The notes under the pieces are model-generated. The model saw only the letters and a list, made by a program, of their open reading frames with translations. It searched no databases and was not told the DNA's origin. Below, piece after piece: positions 32,875 to 42,912 of a stretch of DNA of 64,000 nt. The translations under genes and the position numbers were made by a program. The stretch's first letter is position 1. Every line of letters starts with the position of its first letter. Location of the stretch: NCBI RefSeq assembly GCF_000430625.1, contig NZ_AUMJ01000027.1:1-64000 (forward strand), read 5' to 3'. Origin of the DNA: Aneurinibacillus terranovensis DSM 18919. GTDB taxonomy: Bacteria; Bacillota; Bacilli; Aneurinibacillales; Aneurinibacillaceae.

Positions 32875-34506
32875 GTGACATCGGTAGGTTATTGGTTTGT
32901 TGGGTTTGCGCTTGCGTATACGATTTTGCTAATTTCCATTGGCAGAATCGCGAGAAAAAGGGCAGGCAGTGGAAACGGATATTTCGTTGGAGGAAGAAAT
33001 TTTAGCGCATTTTTTGTTGCCATATGCATTACAGGATTGTTTTCCGGTTCTTCTTTTATTTCGATTATTGAATTGTCTTATCTAAAGGGGGTATCGGCTA
33101 TATGGTATGGGGTGGCGGAAACGCTGCAAGTGCTGTTAATTGCCACATTATTGCTTGCTTCGTTTAGAAAAAAACTTCTGATTACAATTTCGGGATTAAT
33201 TGGCGATCATTTCGGAAGAAGATCCCGGGCGCTTGCCGGGGCGATTACAGGTTTTTCCTTTCCAATGTGGTCAGTAGCAACCGCACTGGCATTTGCTTCG
33301 GCTCTTCACGTATTTACCGGTGTTTCCCTGCTTACCGCTGTTGCTATTACAGCTATTCTTCTTTTTGCTTATTTGCAGTTTGGAGGAATGTGGGCAATTG
33401 GGTACACACAGTTATTAAACACGATTGTTTTTTATATTATGCTGATCGTTGGATTTGCGGCTGTGTTTATTCATCCCGGATTGGAAGGTTTGAAGCAGTT
33501 TGCCTTAGCTAAACCTCAGATGTATTCTTTTTCAAATGTGGGGATTCAAACGATTGTCGCGTGGTTTGGCACTTTCATTGTAAATGTGATTTTAGCACAA
33601 GCAGCCTTTCAGATGGCCTTGTCCTGCCGCACACCGGAAGAAGGAAAAAAAGGTCTTCTATGGGCAGCTGTTCTTGGTGTTCCTCTTATTATAGGGGCTG
33701 TTGTATTTGGTCTGGCTGCTGCCAGTGTTATTCATGGAGAAACCCGCGGTTTGGTTGCGATTCCTCATTATTTAATGCAGGTGCTTCCCGCACCGTTTGT
33801 TGCGCTGTTTTTCCTTGGATTCTGGGCCTGTGCATTAAGTTGGGGGGCTCCGTGCCAATTTTCGGGTGCAACAAGCCTTGGGAAGGATGTAGGCGAAGCG
33901 GTTGTTCCCGGACAGAGCGAGAAAACCTATATCCGTTATACCAAATGGTCGCTGGCTCTGCTCACAGTATTAATGGTGATTTTTGCCTCTCTGCGTGCTG
34001 AGCAGTCGGCATGGTGGAATATTCTTGCTTGGGTGGCTCGAAACTCAGCTACCTTCGCGCCGGTCGTAGCGGCCCTTTTTTGGCCGCTGGCTACCTCGCG
34101 TGCTGTACTTTCATCGATGGCCGTTGGAACATTCACAGGTCTGCTTTGGTATCATCTTGGAGGGTGGCAGATTAATCAATTTTTCCTGCAGGTCCATCCG
34201 GTTTGGCCGGGAATGATAGCCAACATCGTGACGCTAACTATCGTTGCATTGGTTGAAAATGCAAGCCGTATTACATGGAATGAAAGAGCAGCCTACGCTC
34301 GTTTAGGAGCTTTATGTACCGGGGTAAGCCTAGGAACAGCCGTAATTACAGTGTTAAATTTCACTTGGCTTTATCAAAAAGGTCTTTTTGGTCTCTGTCT
34401 TTTTGTTGCTGTTATATGTCTCTTTGCTGCCACCATGATATTTACCACCTACAAAGATCAAGCACACCAGATTATGGATGAGAACAAGGTTAAGGTTGCT
34501 AACTGA
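32875..34506 (+). CDS. sodium:solute symporter, SAM-regulated
   Basis: 543 residues with about 13 membrane segments of the SSS (sodium/solute symporter) family; early VGGRNFSAFFVA and GLFSGSSFISI match the family's first helices, where sodium ligands lie. It is the only gene behind the SAM-I riboswitch, so the substrate is probably methionine or a methionine precursor such as a methylthio compound. Known S-box transporters are mostly MetNPQ-type ABC or NhaC-type MetT. GTG start behind AAGGAGTG. Ends with a terminator at 34528. Confidence 0.85.
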   Translation: MTSVGYWFVGFALAYTILLISIGRIARKRAGSGNGYFVGGRNFSAFFVAICITGLFSGSSFISIIELSYLKGVSAIWYGVAETLQVLLIATLLLASFRKKLLITISGLIGDHFGRRSRALAGAITGFSFPMWSVATALAFASALHVFTGVSLLTAVAITAILLFAYLQFGGMWAIGYTQLLNTIVFYIMLIVGFAAVFIHPGLEGLKQFALAKPQMYSFSNVGIQTIVAWFGTFIVNVILAQAAFQMALSCRTPEEGKKGLLWAAVLGVPLIIGAVVFGLAAASVIHGETRGLVAIPHYLMQVLPAPFVALFFLGFWACALSWGAPCQFSGATSLGKDVGEAVVPGQSEKTYIRYTKWSLALLTVLMVIFASLRAEQSAWWNILAWVARNSATFAPVVAALFWPLATSRAVLSSMAVGTFTGLLWYHLGGWQINQFFLQVHPVWPGMIANIVTLTIVALVENASRITWNERAAYARLGALCTGVSLGTAVITVLNFTWLYQKGLFGLCLFVAVICLFAATMIFTTYKDQAHQIMDENKVKVAN

Positions 34507-34527
34507 ATAATACAGATAGCAAGAAAA

Positions 34528-34563
34528 AACAAAACCCACTAGCTTAGGCTGGCGGGTTTTGTT
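34528..34563. terminator. bidirectional terminator
   Basis: Arms AACAAAACCCACTAGC and GCTGGCGGGTTTTGTT with TTAG loop; A-run on the left and T-run on the right serve the symporter and the convergent deacetylase. Confidence 0.85.
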
Positions 34564-34579
34564 TTGACTTAACTTTTTC

Positions 34580-35368
34580 TCAAGGTCTTTTCGTCTTCAT
34601 TTGGTTCAGACTTTTAAACTCATACCCTTGTTTTCTGACGTCGTCGATGATTTTTTTCAGTGCTTCTGCATTATCACCGGAAACGGAATGGAGCAAGATG
34701 ACCGCGCCCGGGTGCAGTTGGCCCATGAAGCTATCGTATGCGTATTTCCAGCCTTTTTGTTTCTTCGTATCCCAGTCTTTATAGGCAATGGACCAGAAAA
34801 CATTGGTGTACCCCAGTTGTTTGCTTACTGCAAGCATTCGCTCGCTAAAGATCCCTCTCGGCGGACGCATAAAAGGCATTTCCTTTTGTCCGGTTACCCG
34901 GACTACCTCTTCCTTCACTTTGTTCAGCTCTTCTTTCATTCTGCTATCCGAAATTCTTGCCATATCCGGATGACCCCAGGAATGATTTTCAATGAGGTGG
35001 CCTTCTTTTACCATCCGTTTCAGCAGTTCAGGCTGATCTTTGACATAATGTCCGGTGACAAAAAAAGCTGCCGGAACTTTTTTCTCTTTCAGCGTATCTA
35101 AAATTTGTACCGTATAGCCATTCTCATATCCGTTATCAAAAGTAAGGTAGAGCTCTTTTTTTGTCGTATCCCCGAGGAAGACCGCCCCATGCTTGACCAG
35201 AATGTCTTTAAATCCCTCCTGATCAATGGAGGGAAGCTGACCGTTTTTACTCTTTTTAAACCCAAAGTGATAAGCAGTATCGCGATATGCTTCCACAGAG
35301 TAAAACGGCAGCAGGGAAACAGACAAAATAAATAAAACAAAAGTTATGATACAGGTTAAACGCTTCAT
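34580..35368 (-). CDS. polysaccharide deacetylase, PdaA-like
   Basis: 262 residues with an N-terminal signal peptide (about 28 residues). The NodB domain shows LTFDNGYENGYT (PdaA-type FDNGYE rather than FDDG), FFVTGHYVKDQPEL, HLIENHSWGHPDM (metal histidines) and RPPRGIFSERML. PdaA makes muramic delta-lactam in spore cortex; YfjS-like relatives are similar. Suggests a spore former. Secreted, cell-wall acting. Confidence 0.88.
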   Translation of the reverse strand: MKRLTCIITFVLFILSVSLLPFYSVEAYRDTAYHFGFKKSKNGQLPSIDQEGFKDILVKHGAVFLGDTTKKELYLTFDNGYENGYTVQILDTLKEKKVPAAFFVTGHYVKDQPELLKRMVKEGHLIENHSWGHPDMARISDSRMKEELNKVKEEVVRVTGQKEMPFMRPPRGIFSERMLAVSKQLGYTNVFWSIAYKDWDTKKQKGWKYAYDSFMGQLHPGAVILLHSVSGDNAEALKKIIDDVRKQGYEFKSLNQMKTKRP

Positions 35369-35595
35369 TACATTAGTTCACTCCTTGGTACTCGCAGCTT
35401 TTTGTATGAATTAACACATATTTTCCCCTACAAGATTGGGGTTGTATGTGCTTTTTTGAATTAGAAAAATACGGATGGGTACCAAATATATTCAAGGATT
35501 TTTGCGGTAAGCAGCAGCGCAGTGTGATATTAACCCATACTCTGCCGAAAACATACGATAGAAATAGGCAGATACGGGTAAGGGAGGAGTTTAAC

Positions 35596-37098
35596 TTGGA
35601 AACAACAGGAATCGGGGATGAAGGGTATGAGCTTTCTGGAGAATTAGAGGGTTATTTTATGTCCTTCCGTAAAAACATTATCGGAGCCGAACAAACGTTT
35701 ATCTCACCCTTTGGCAGAAAGCCGGTGATTTACGCCGATTGGACGGCAACCGGACGTTTATATCGTCCGATTGAATCTAAAATCATTGATGATTTTGGCC
35801 CGTTTATTGCGAATACTCATACGGAATCAAATATTACAGGTACGATTATGACATTAGCGTATAAACAGGCGCAAGCCATTATAAAAAATCATGTGGATGC
35901 GGACGAACACGATGTGATTATTATGGACGGCTCCGGGATGACCGCAGTTGTCAATAAACTTCAGCGAATCTTGGGTCTGCGGCTGCCGGAAACGTTGAGA
36001 AATAAGGTGAAAGTTACCGAAGAAGAGAGGCCGGTTATTTTTGTTACCCATATGGAGCATCACTCGAACCATACTTCCTGGCTGGAAACGATCGGAGATG
36101 TCGTCATAATGGCGCCCCGCTCAAACGGGACCGTAAACGTACAACAGTTGGAACAACTTCTCCATAAGTATAATCACCGCAAGCTGAAAATCGGCTCGTT
36201 TACCGCCTGTTCCAACGTGACTGGCATCCAGACCCCGTACCATGAACTGGCGAGAAAAATGCATGAGCATGGGGGGATTTGCTTTGTGGATTTTTCTGCA
36301 TCCGCCCCTTATGTAGATATCAATATGCATCCAGCATCCCCTCTGGAAAAGCTCGACGGTATTTTCTTTTCTCCCCATAAGTTTTTGGGTGGGCCGGGTT
36401 CGAGCGGGGTGCTTATTTTTGATTCAAGACTGTACTCCAATCAAGTTCCGGATAAACCTGGAGGCGGCACAGTCACGTGGACAAATCCGTGGGGATACCA
36501 TCACTATTTCCCGGATATCGAGGTGCGTGAGGACGGGGGCACACCGGGGATATTGCAGGGCATCAAATCTGCGTTATGCATAAAATTAAAAGAACAAATG
36601 GGCACGGACAATATGGTAAGGCGGGAAAAAGGAATGGTCGAAGTTTTGTTAACGAAATTGAATAAAATTCCGCGGCTGCATGTGCTGGCCGGACATATCA
36701 CAGAACGGCTCGGCATTATTTCTTTTATCGTCGAAGATGTTCACTATAACTTGATTGTAAAACTGTTGAATGACCGGTTTGGTATTCAAGTCCGCGGAGG
36801 CTGTTCCTGTGCGGGCACGTACGGCCATTATTTATTAAACATCGACCAGACAACGTCAAAAAAGATTACGGATAAAATCGATCAGGGTGATTTCTCCACA
36901 AAACCCGGCTGGGTACGTTTTTCGATTCACCCAACGATGACCAATCGGGAAATCGATACATTTCTGCAGGCGATGCGATTCATCACTGAAAACATAGCGG
37001 ATTTGAAAAATGATTATGTGTATGATCCGGAAACGAATGACTATTATTATATCCGCCACAAGCGGTTCGACATGGAAGGCGCGTTTCGGTTAGGCTGA
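35596..37098 (+). CDS. class V aminotransferase, cysteine-desulfurase-like
   Basis: 500-residue PLP enzyme. Segments YADWTATGRLYRPIE, THTESNITG, SFTACSNVTG, FVDFSASAPY, the PLP lysine in FFSPHKFLGGPGSSG and a C-terminal cysteine in RGGCSCAGTYGHYLL are visible. It is longer than SufS/NifS (about 400), placing it in a long class-V subgroup of uncertain substrate. Start chosen as TTG 35596, six bases behind GGGAGGAG; the open frame upstream from 35446 lacks a ribosome site. No sulfur-transfer partner is nearby. Confidence 0.82.
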   Translation: METTGIGDEGYELSGELEGYFMSFRKNIIGAEQTFISPFGRKPVIYADWTATGRLYRPIESKIIDDFGPFIANTHTESNITGTIMTLAYKQAQAIIKNHVDADEHDVIIMDGSGMTAVVNKLQRILGLRLPETLRNKVKVTEEERPVIFVTHMEHHSNHTSWLETIGDVVIMAPRSNGTVNVQQLEQLLHKYNHRKLKIGSFTACSNVTGIQTPYHELARKMHEHGGICFVDFSASAPYVDINMHPASPLEKLDGIFFSPHKFLGGPGSSGVLIFDSRLYSNQVPDKPGGGTVTWTNPWGYHHYFPDIEVREDGGTPGILQGIKSALCIKLKEQMGTDNMVRREKGMVEVLLTKLNKIPRLHVLAGHITERLGIISFIVEDVHYNLIVKLLNDRFGIQVRGGCSCAGTYGHYLLNIDQTTSKKITDKIDQGDFSTKPGWVRFSIHPTMTNREIDTFLQAMRFITENIADLKNDYVYDPETNDYYYIRHKRFDMEGAFRLG

Positions 37099-37330
37099 AA
37101 AGTACAAGCGATTCATTGTTTTTTATTCTTTTTTTCGATGTGGAAATGAAAAATACCGGAACCGTCTTATGAAAAGCAAATCTTTTCACTTCATCAAACA
37201 GTGAGTTTGTTAATGGACAGGGTTGAAAAACTGGAAAAAGAAATAAGCGCTTTAAAGGAACAGAAGTAGGAATTTCCAGCTTTGGTTTAAAAGGTGGTTT
37301 TAAAAAGTCAGAAGTGATTTCTTCATCAAG
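37099..37330 (+). other. short gap with a coiled-coil remnant
   Basis: A plus-strand frame ending at 37269 reads MDRVEKLEKEISALKEQK over its last 18 residues, a heptad-like coiled coil. It has no ribosome site or convincing start. Otherwise nothing is seen. Confidence 0.2.
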
Positions 37331-38015
37331 TTAAGGAACTCTCCATAACCGGGTTCGAACATAAACAGCAAAGACACATCCATTCCAGACGGCTGAACTG
37401 ATAAAGATAGAGGCCGTTCCCCACCACACAACCATCCAGCCGGACAAATACATGGTTACGGGCATCCCCAAGCGAAAAAGGGTGCCTGTAATGCCGCCGA
37501 TTCTGCCGATAAGATGGCCAGGGGTTTGCTCATGTCTGAATGTATACACACATATGTCGTTGAATGAGATGGCGATTCCTATGATAAATAATATTGCAGT
37601 CAAGGTCATTAGATTTGCACAAAAATAAAGCGCGATATAAGACAAAGCGTTTAATAAAGCGGACATTCCAAAAATCATCCCCAGTCCGATACGAGCCCTC
37701 AAGCGGTTGATTAGTAGGCTTCCTGCCAATCCTCCCACACCCGAAGCCGACAGCACGACAGCCAATAGTGAAGAAGAAAGTTTTAGCTCATCTTTTGCGT
37801 AGAAAATAATCGTCGTGCTGATAACAGCCGTGGTACAATTTAGGAATATGACGAAGATGGTCATCATCCATAATAATTTATTTGATGTAAAAGCAGTCCA
37901 TCCTTCATACAGTTCTTGTCTAAAGTTGCCTTTCCCTTTTCGGGTCACGGTTTCGCCGACGGACAATTGAAGAAGGAAAAACAGGCAGAGAAGGTAACAG
38001 ATAGCGGTGATGTAG
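37331..38015 (-). pseudogene. MFS transporter, N-terminal half missing
   Basis: Only the C-terminal six helices of a major facilitator protein remain (from about a linker VTRKGKGNFRQELYEGWTAF through LRARIGLGMIFGMSALLNA to the end). Minus-strand homology continues without a start codon to near 38015 (segment NYITAICYLLCLFFLLQL), then breaks off where the plus-strand neighbour begins. It resembles MFS_3/enterobactin-exporter-like proteins. The annotated ATG at 37966 is internal. Confidence 0.7.
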
Positions 38016-39172
38016 TTGCCGATGATGTTTTGTATAGTTTAACACGCCTGGCTGATGCATCATGCGCCCAGAATTGGCTCGTCAGGGATATTGATTCGAT
38101 CAAGGTTCTCTCACGATATACCCTGCAAATCCATTTAACAAAACCGAATCATCTGTTTTTACGGTTCCTGAGTTTTGCCCCCGCTTCGATTGTACCCCGG
38201 GATGTCTATGAAGAAAACAGGGAAGGCATGACTGATCTTCCCGTCGGTTCAGGCCCGTACAAAGTTACCAAATGGTCCTCGGGAGTTTGTGTGCTGGAAG
38301 CGTTTGACCCGCATTTTCAAGGGCGGGCGTTTATAGATCGGATCGAAATTATTATTGTACCTGAGACAAACAACGAATTCCTCCTTGAACCGAAATCCAA
38401 TTTATTAGTCGTTTGGTCAGGTGAAGCCGCCGTCCATTCTGCACGGGATTGGGAAGAAGCGGAAGATTTATGCGGTAGTAGCCTGCTGACTGTTAACCTG
38501 AAAAAGGAGGGAGCTCTTCAGGATATCCATTTTCGCAAAGCTTTGTACCACTTGATTAATCGCCAGAAAATGATCGTGGAATTGGGGGAACCCCGGCTTT
38601 ATCCGTCGAGAAATTTTCAGGTAAACGGCAGGCCGAGCTTTTTTGATAAAGATTGGAAAGGGGATGAGGCGCTGAACCTGTTAAGCCAGTCTCAGTATCA
38701 GGGAGAACCTCTTCAACTTTTTACATACAGCCGACATGCCCCGGATGCCTTCTGGCTCAAACACGAATACAAAACGTACGGCATTCATGTACATGTAAAT
38801 CTTGTTTCCTGGCGCGACATGTTAAAGAAAGAAAATATGGAAAAAGCGGATCTGATTCTATTTGAGGCTTTGTTGAGTGAAGGAATGATTAGGCTGATCG
38901 AATACTATCAGTCCTCGAACAGTTTCATCCGCTCCCATTTGGACGATAAACTCTCTTCCTTCGTTGACCGGAACATCAGTGAGCTGTTAGCAGAACCTAA
39001 CGATGAAAGCAGACAACAAATTTTGCAAAAAATAGAGCAGGAATTAAAAGACCAATATGTAATGATTTTTCTCGTTTATAAGACAGTGAGTACGATGTCC
39101 CATCCTTCTTTGCGAGGTGTAAAAGTGAGCCCGAGCGGATGGGTTGATTTTAAGAATATCTGGTTCAAATAA
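38016..39172 (+). pseudogene. SgrR-like solute-binding regulator, N-terminus missing
   Basis: About 385 residues of an SBP_bac_5-type domain as found in the C-terminal part of SgrR-like regulators: VADDVLYSLTRL, DLPVGSGPYKVTKW, and FRKALYHLINRQKMI are typical. The expected N-terminal winged helix and the first lobe of the binding domain are absent; homology starts abruptly at about 38016, just where the divergent MFS gene is cut. SgrR-like genes next to MFS exporters are a usual pair, so one deletion removed both 5' ends and the shared promoter. Confidence 0.7.
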
Positions 39173-39375
39173 AGTTGAAATTTTTTAACCAATCTTTTCG
39201 ATTTTTTTGTCACCCCGATAATAAAGTATCACCCATTTCCGCCAACAAAGAGTGACCGGAATCGTGAATAACAGAATTTCCCGGTAGGCATAAATCACGT
39301 TTTTGCATACCTTTAAAGGTTAACGTAAAAAATACTACTAACAAAACAGAATTGGCTGCACCGGAGGGATCAAAT

Positions 39376-39924
39376 ATGAAAATCTATGTGATTTATGACA
39401 GTGAAAACGGCCATACGGAAGCATTGGCCAAAGCGATTGCCGAAGGAGCCGGCCAGGAAAATGCGGAAGTTTATTTAGATCATGTCGATAACGCCCAGAT
39501 CCGTGCACTTGTTGATATGGATGCGATCATCTGGGGATGCCCCGGCCATTTCGGAACGATAAGTGGGGGACTTAAAAACTGGATCGATAGATTGGGGTAT
39601 TTGTGGGCGGAAGGCAAGTTAATCGGGAAGGTCGGAGCCGTGTTTTGTACAACAGCAACCGTGCATGGCGGAATTGAGGCTACCTTATTAAATTTGATCA
39701 CACCAATGCTTCATCAGGGAATGATTATTGTAGGTTTACCCGGGAATATACCGGAGAACGCGTTATATGGTTCTTATTATGGAGTTGGCGTTACCTGTCC
39801 GATTGAAGCGTCTCCTGACGATCCTCCAAATTTACCATCGGAAGCGGAACTTGCGCTTGGCCGGTCTCTCGGCAAACGGGTTGCCCGGATCACGAGAAAA
39901 TTAACAGGGAATCAAACATCCTAA
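39376..39924 (+). CDS. flavodoxin/WrbA-like FMN protein
   Basis: 182 residues with the phosphate-binding loop [18 protein letters not shown] at the N-terminus, [22 protein letters not shown] and [10 protein letters not shown], a flavodoxin fold near WrbA/NAD(P)H:quinone oxidoreductases. It would bind FMN and act as an electron carrier or quinone reductase. ATG 39376 follows GGAGGG. Seventeen bases before the next gene. Confidence 0.85.
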   Translation: MKIYVIYDSENGHTEALAKAIAEGAGQENAEVYLDHVDNAQIRALVDMDAIIWGCPGHFGTISGGLKNWIDRLGYLWAEGKLIGKVGAVFCTTATVHGGIEATLLNLITPMLHQGMIIVGLPGNIPENALYGSYYGVGVTCPIEASPDDPPNLPSEAELALGRSLGKRVARITRKLTGNQTS

Positions 39925-39941
39925 CTGAGGAGTCGAGATAC

Positions 39942-40523
39942 ATGTTGCCTCTTATTATATTTGGAGTCATTGCTTTTATTATTATTTTGTTTCTTATCAT
40001 CTTTAATGTCCGGACAAGCTCGCGCATGAACCGCAAACAAGCAGCTTCGCATCCAACCCGTCCTGCAAAAATGACACATGTAACACTCGAACCACCGCCG
40101 ACCCGAACCACACCAACCAAACAACAGGTTTCGCAGAATCAACCGTCTGCCATGCCAACCCGCCATGCAGCCGCACCCATTGAACAGCCAATCGGGCCAA
40201 CTCATCAACCAGCTGTACCAATCGAACACACAGCTACGCACGATCAACAGCCGGCTGTGCAGACTCAACGGCAGCCTACGCTCGTTCGGCAGCCTGACCC
40301 GCCGCCAGCCAATCGGCCTCGATCCTTACAGAATATATCAATCGACGAAAAACTTGCCGTTAAAAAATCAGACCAGGATTATCGAATGGCTTTGAAGAAC
40401 TTTCGTGAAGGAAAAAGCAGGGATACAGAGAATAAAGAATGGGAAGACAATACAAAGGCTAATGCTGATGAAGTGTACCGGCACGCTCTGCGTACCTTGA
40501 ATAGACAGAAGGACGACAAGTAG
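39942..40523 (+). CDS. membrane-anchored Pro/Gln/Thr-rich protein
   Basis: 193 residues, not recognised. One N-terminal membrane helix (PLIIFGVIAFIIILFLIIF) is followed by a low-complexity region of Pro, Thr, Gln, Ala and His (about 30-125) and a charged C-terminal segment (DQDYRMALKNFREGK, VYRHALRTLNRQKDD). The linker composition suggests a flexible spacer. Ribosome site GAGGAG; probably co-transcribed with the flavodoxin-like gene. Confidence 0.65.
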   Translation: MLPLIIFGVIAFIIILFLIIFNVRTSSRMNRKQAASHPTRPAKMTHVTLEPPPTRTTPTKQQVSQNQPSAMPTRHAAAPIEQPIGPTHQPAVPIEHTATHDQQPAVQTQRQPTLVRQPDPPPANRPRSLQNISIDEKLAVKKSDQDYRMALKNFREGKSRDTENKEWEDNTKANADEVYRHALRTLNRQKDDK

Positions 40524-40712
40524 CTGGCGATGCTTATTTGTTTAAGAGGTACTTATTATTGTGTATATGCGTATTATCGTGTAATATGGTATGTTATAGT
40601 AAACAATTGGTTATAAAAGGAAGGTAAATAACCCCTTCAAAAAAGAACGAAATTTATGTAAAATGAAGATATTTGGATCGGTGTCAACTCCTATTACCAA
40701 GGGGAAGTATAT

Positions 40713-41948
40713 ATGAGTGTCAAAACTTTTTTTATAAAACTTTTCACTAAAATAAATTCACATATTCTTGAACTGGGAATCCTGTTGCTTTTTCTTCTGC
40801 CGCCCATCGGGATCGGTTGTCTGCTGGTAACAGGATGGTACCATATATATAAAATTATACGTAAAAAAGCAACTTTGTACATAAACCTGAGTACCATTTT
40901 TTTCTTAAGTCTTCTGCTCGCTTCGATTGGAGCTTTGATTGAATTTCATCAATGGAAGTACATACTGGTCCCCCTAATGATACTTGGTTATTTGGGGCTT
41001 TACCTGCATGTGAAAGATCACGGGAAACTGTCTTCCATGCGCACGTATAAACAGAAGGTGATATGGGGAAGTATCTATATTTTTATTGTAGGCCAAATAC
41101 AGCTGTTCGGAGATACTTTTTACAGCAGCACCGGCGTACTCGGGATGCTTACGGGCTCGCTTTTGTTAGGATATGATAAACCGGATCGTTTATTCGGAAG
41201 CGCGTATAATCCGAATTTTGCTTCGTTTCTCCTTCTATTTGCATTAGCCTTTTTGCTCGTTGACCTATTGAATCAATTAAGAAAGGGATTCAGTAAGAAG
41301 ACGATTTTGTCCGTGGGAATGATCGCCGCAATAGCGGTAGCCGTCGCGGAAACTGGCTCACGCACAGGCGTCGTATGTATGATTGTACTGTTTCTTTTAT
41401 TTTCTTTCCGCTACCGTTGGGTATTCGGCGGCGCTTCGCTGTGCCTGCTGACCTTTATCGGGGAGAATAAAATATCGGAACTGCTGCCAAGAACACAGAA
41501 TATAGGTGAATCCGCTTATACGCGAAAAGTGATTTGGGAAAATAGCGTCCATATCTGGTATAATCATCCGTTCTTTGGCGTAACCCCAATTGGGTTTAAA
41601 GATGCATATGCTCAACTGGCAGAAGGAGGAATAACGCACGCCCACAATATTGTCCTTGGTTTCTTTTCAGAATATGGGACAATAGGAGGCTTAACCTTTA
41701 TATTTCTGGTCATTTGTACATTCTATAAACTATCAAAAGCCGCACTAGCTTTAAAAAATCAGAAACGTTATCTTGATTTATTTTTATTCACCATGCCGAT
41801 TATTCTTATTACAGGAATTTTCGATCACCCTTTAGTTTCTCCCCAAACGGCGTTACCTGCTATTATTTTGCTTGGTAGCTGGGACCGATATTCATCACGT
41901 GTCCGTTTTTTTGCTAAGCCTGCGATGGCCGTGCGAAAGTATTCCTGA
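40713..41948 (+). CDS. O-antigen ligase-like (Wzy/WaaL) membrane protein
   Basis: 411 residues with about 11 membrane segments. The large loop has YNPNFASFLLL, a GSRTGVVCM segment and HNPFFGVTP-like IWYNHPFFGVTPIG with a following HAHN, all typical of the Wzy_C/O-antigen ligase family, which polymerises or transfers glycan repeats on the outer face of the membrane. No glycan genes are nearby, so its polymer is unknown. AGGGGAAG ribosome site. Confidence 0.82.
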   Translation: MSVKTFFIKLFTKINSHILELGILLLFLLPPIGIGCLLVTGWYHIYKIIRKKATLYINLSTIFFLSLLLASIGALIEFHQWKYILVPLMILGYLGLYLHVKDHGKLSSMRTYKQKVIWGSIYIFIVGQIQLFGDTFYSSTGVLGMLTGSLLLGYDKPDRLFGSAYNPNFASFLLLFALAFLLVDLLNQLRKGFSKKTILSVGMIAAIAVAVAETGSRTGVVCMIVLFLLFSFRYRWVFGGASLCLLTFIGENKISELLPRTQNIGESAYTRKVIWENSVHIWYNHPFFGVTPIGFKDAYAQLAEGGITHAHNIVLGFFSEYGTIGGLTFIFLVICTFYKLSKAALALKNQKRYLDLFLFTMPIILITGIFDHPLVSPQTALPAIILLGSWDRYSSRVRFFAKPAMAVRKYS

Positions 41949-41958
41949 TCGTCACGTT

Positions 41959-42026
41959 TCAGCCCGTGAATCACTATAAAATCAGCCCGTGAATCACTAT
42001 AAAAGTGGCACGGGCTGATTTTTTTC
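41959..42026 (+). terminator. terminator with duplicated 5' arm
   Basis: A 23-bp unit (starting TCAGCCCGTGAATCAC) is repeated in tandem at 41959-41981 and 41982-42004. Either copy of TCAGCCCGTG can pair with CACGGGCTGA at 42009, which is followed by a T-run. It ends the O-antigen-ligase-like gene. Confidence 0.8.
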
Positions 42027-42033
42027 GCAAGCG

Positions 42034-42912
42034 TTATTTGGATTGAATTTTTCGAATCAGGAAACCGGAGAGCCAGAGAAATACAACAGTAACCAATCCG
42101 TAAAACAGAATAAAAATCCAGTATGGGTCCGTGGAATGACCGGCTGCATTAAACTTCTCGCTAAAGATAGCCGGCTGCTGTGCAAAAACTACGGAAACGA
42201 TGCTTACCGGGTCAATATTGTCGAGGGCGTGCAGCCAGCCGTACAGGGGATGCGTCCAAAGGGGCGGCATCGGGCCTGGGCCCTGAATGGCCTGCAAATC
42301 CGAAACGATAGATTGGTACAGCAAATAACTAAGCAGCACCAGGAGTGCTGTATAGCCAAATATAACCGAGTACGCTACCACCGTAGCTGCCCCTGTTCGT
42401 TTCATAATGGTCGACACAAAAATGCCAACCGCGCCGATCGCAAGCATCGTAATGATATAAATGCCAAACACCCGCAGCAATTGGGCAGGGGATATCCCTC
42501 CGAATAAAAATATTATGCTGTAAAGGGGGGCGGAGGAGACAACAAGCAGCAGCATAAAGCTAAGGGATGAAAACCACTTCCCGATGACAATCTGCCACGG
42601 CGAGAGATTAGTCGTAAGCAGGATTGAAAGGGTCTGCCTTTCTTTTTCTCCACTGATGATCCCCGCGGTTAATCCCGGGGTAATGAATATAATGAGCGCG
42701 TATTGCAGAATCGACAGCAGGATAAAAAATTCATGGGTGCGATCCGGTGAAAATGTGTAAACGTCTTTAAAAGCAAAATACATCAACGTAAAAACAACCG
42801 CACCAAGGGATGACAAATATAATAAGAGGGTCAATGGCGTTTTCGCGGAGCGCATTCGAATCCGAAATTCTTTGCCAATAACAGGGTTCGCCAAACGATA
42901 TAGACGGTTCAT
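42034..42912 (-). CDS. ABC-2 type permease
   Basis: 292 residues with six membrane segments; GEKERQTLSILLTTNLSPWQIVIGKW is the cytoplasmic ABC-2 motif, shown here only in part (EKERQTLSILLTTNL). Its ATG overlaps the stop of the ATPase gene by four bases, so it is the membrane half of the same exporter. Last gene of an operon 46142-42034. Confidence 0.9.
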   Translation of the reverse strand: MNRLYRLANPVIGKEFRIRMRSAKTPLTLLLYLSSLGAVVFTLMYFAFKDVYTFSPDRTHEFFILLSILQYALIIFITPGLTAGIISGEKERQTLSILLTTNLSPWQIVIGKWFSSLSFMLLLVVSSAPLYSIIFLFGGISPAQLLRVFGIYIITMLAIGAVGIFVSTIMKRTGAATVVAYSVIFGYTALLVLLSYLLYQSIVSDLQAIQGPGPMPPLWTHPLYGWLHALDNIDPVSIVSVVFAQQPAIFSEKFNAAGHSTDPYWIFILFYGLVTVVFLWLSGFLIRKIQSK

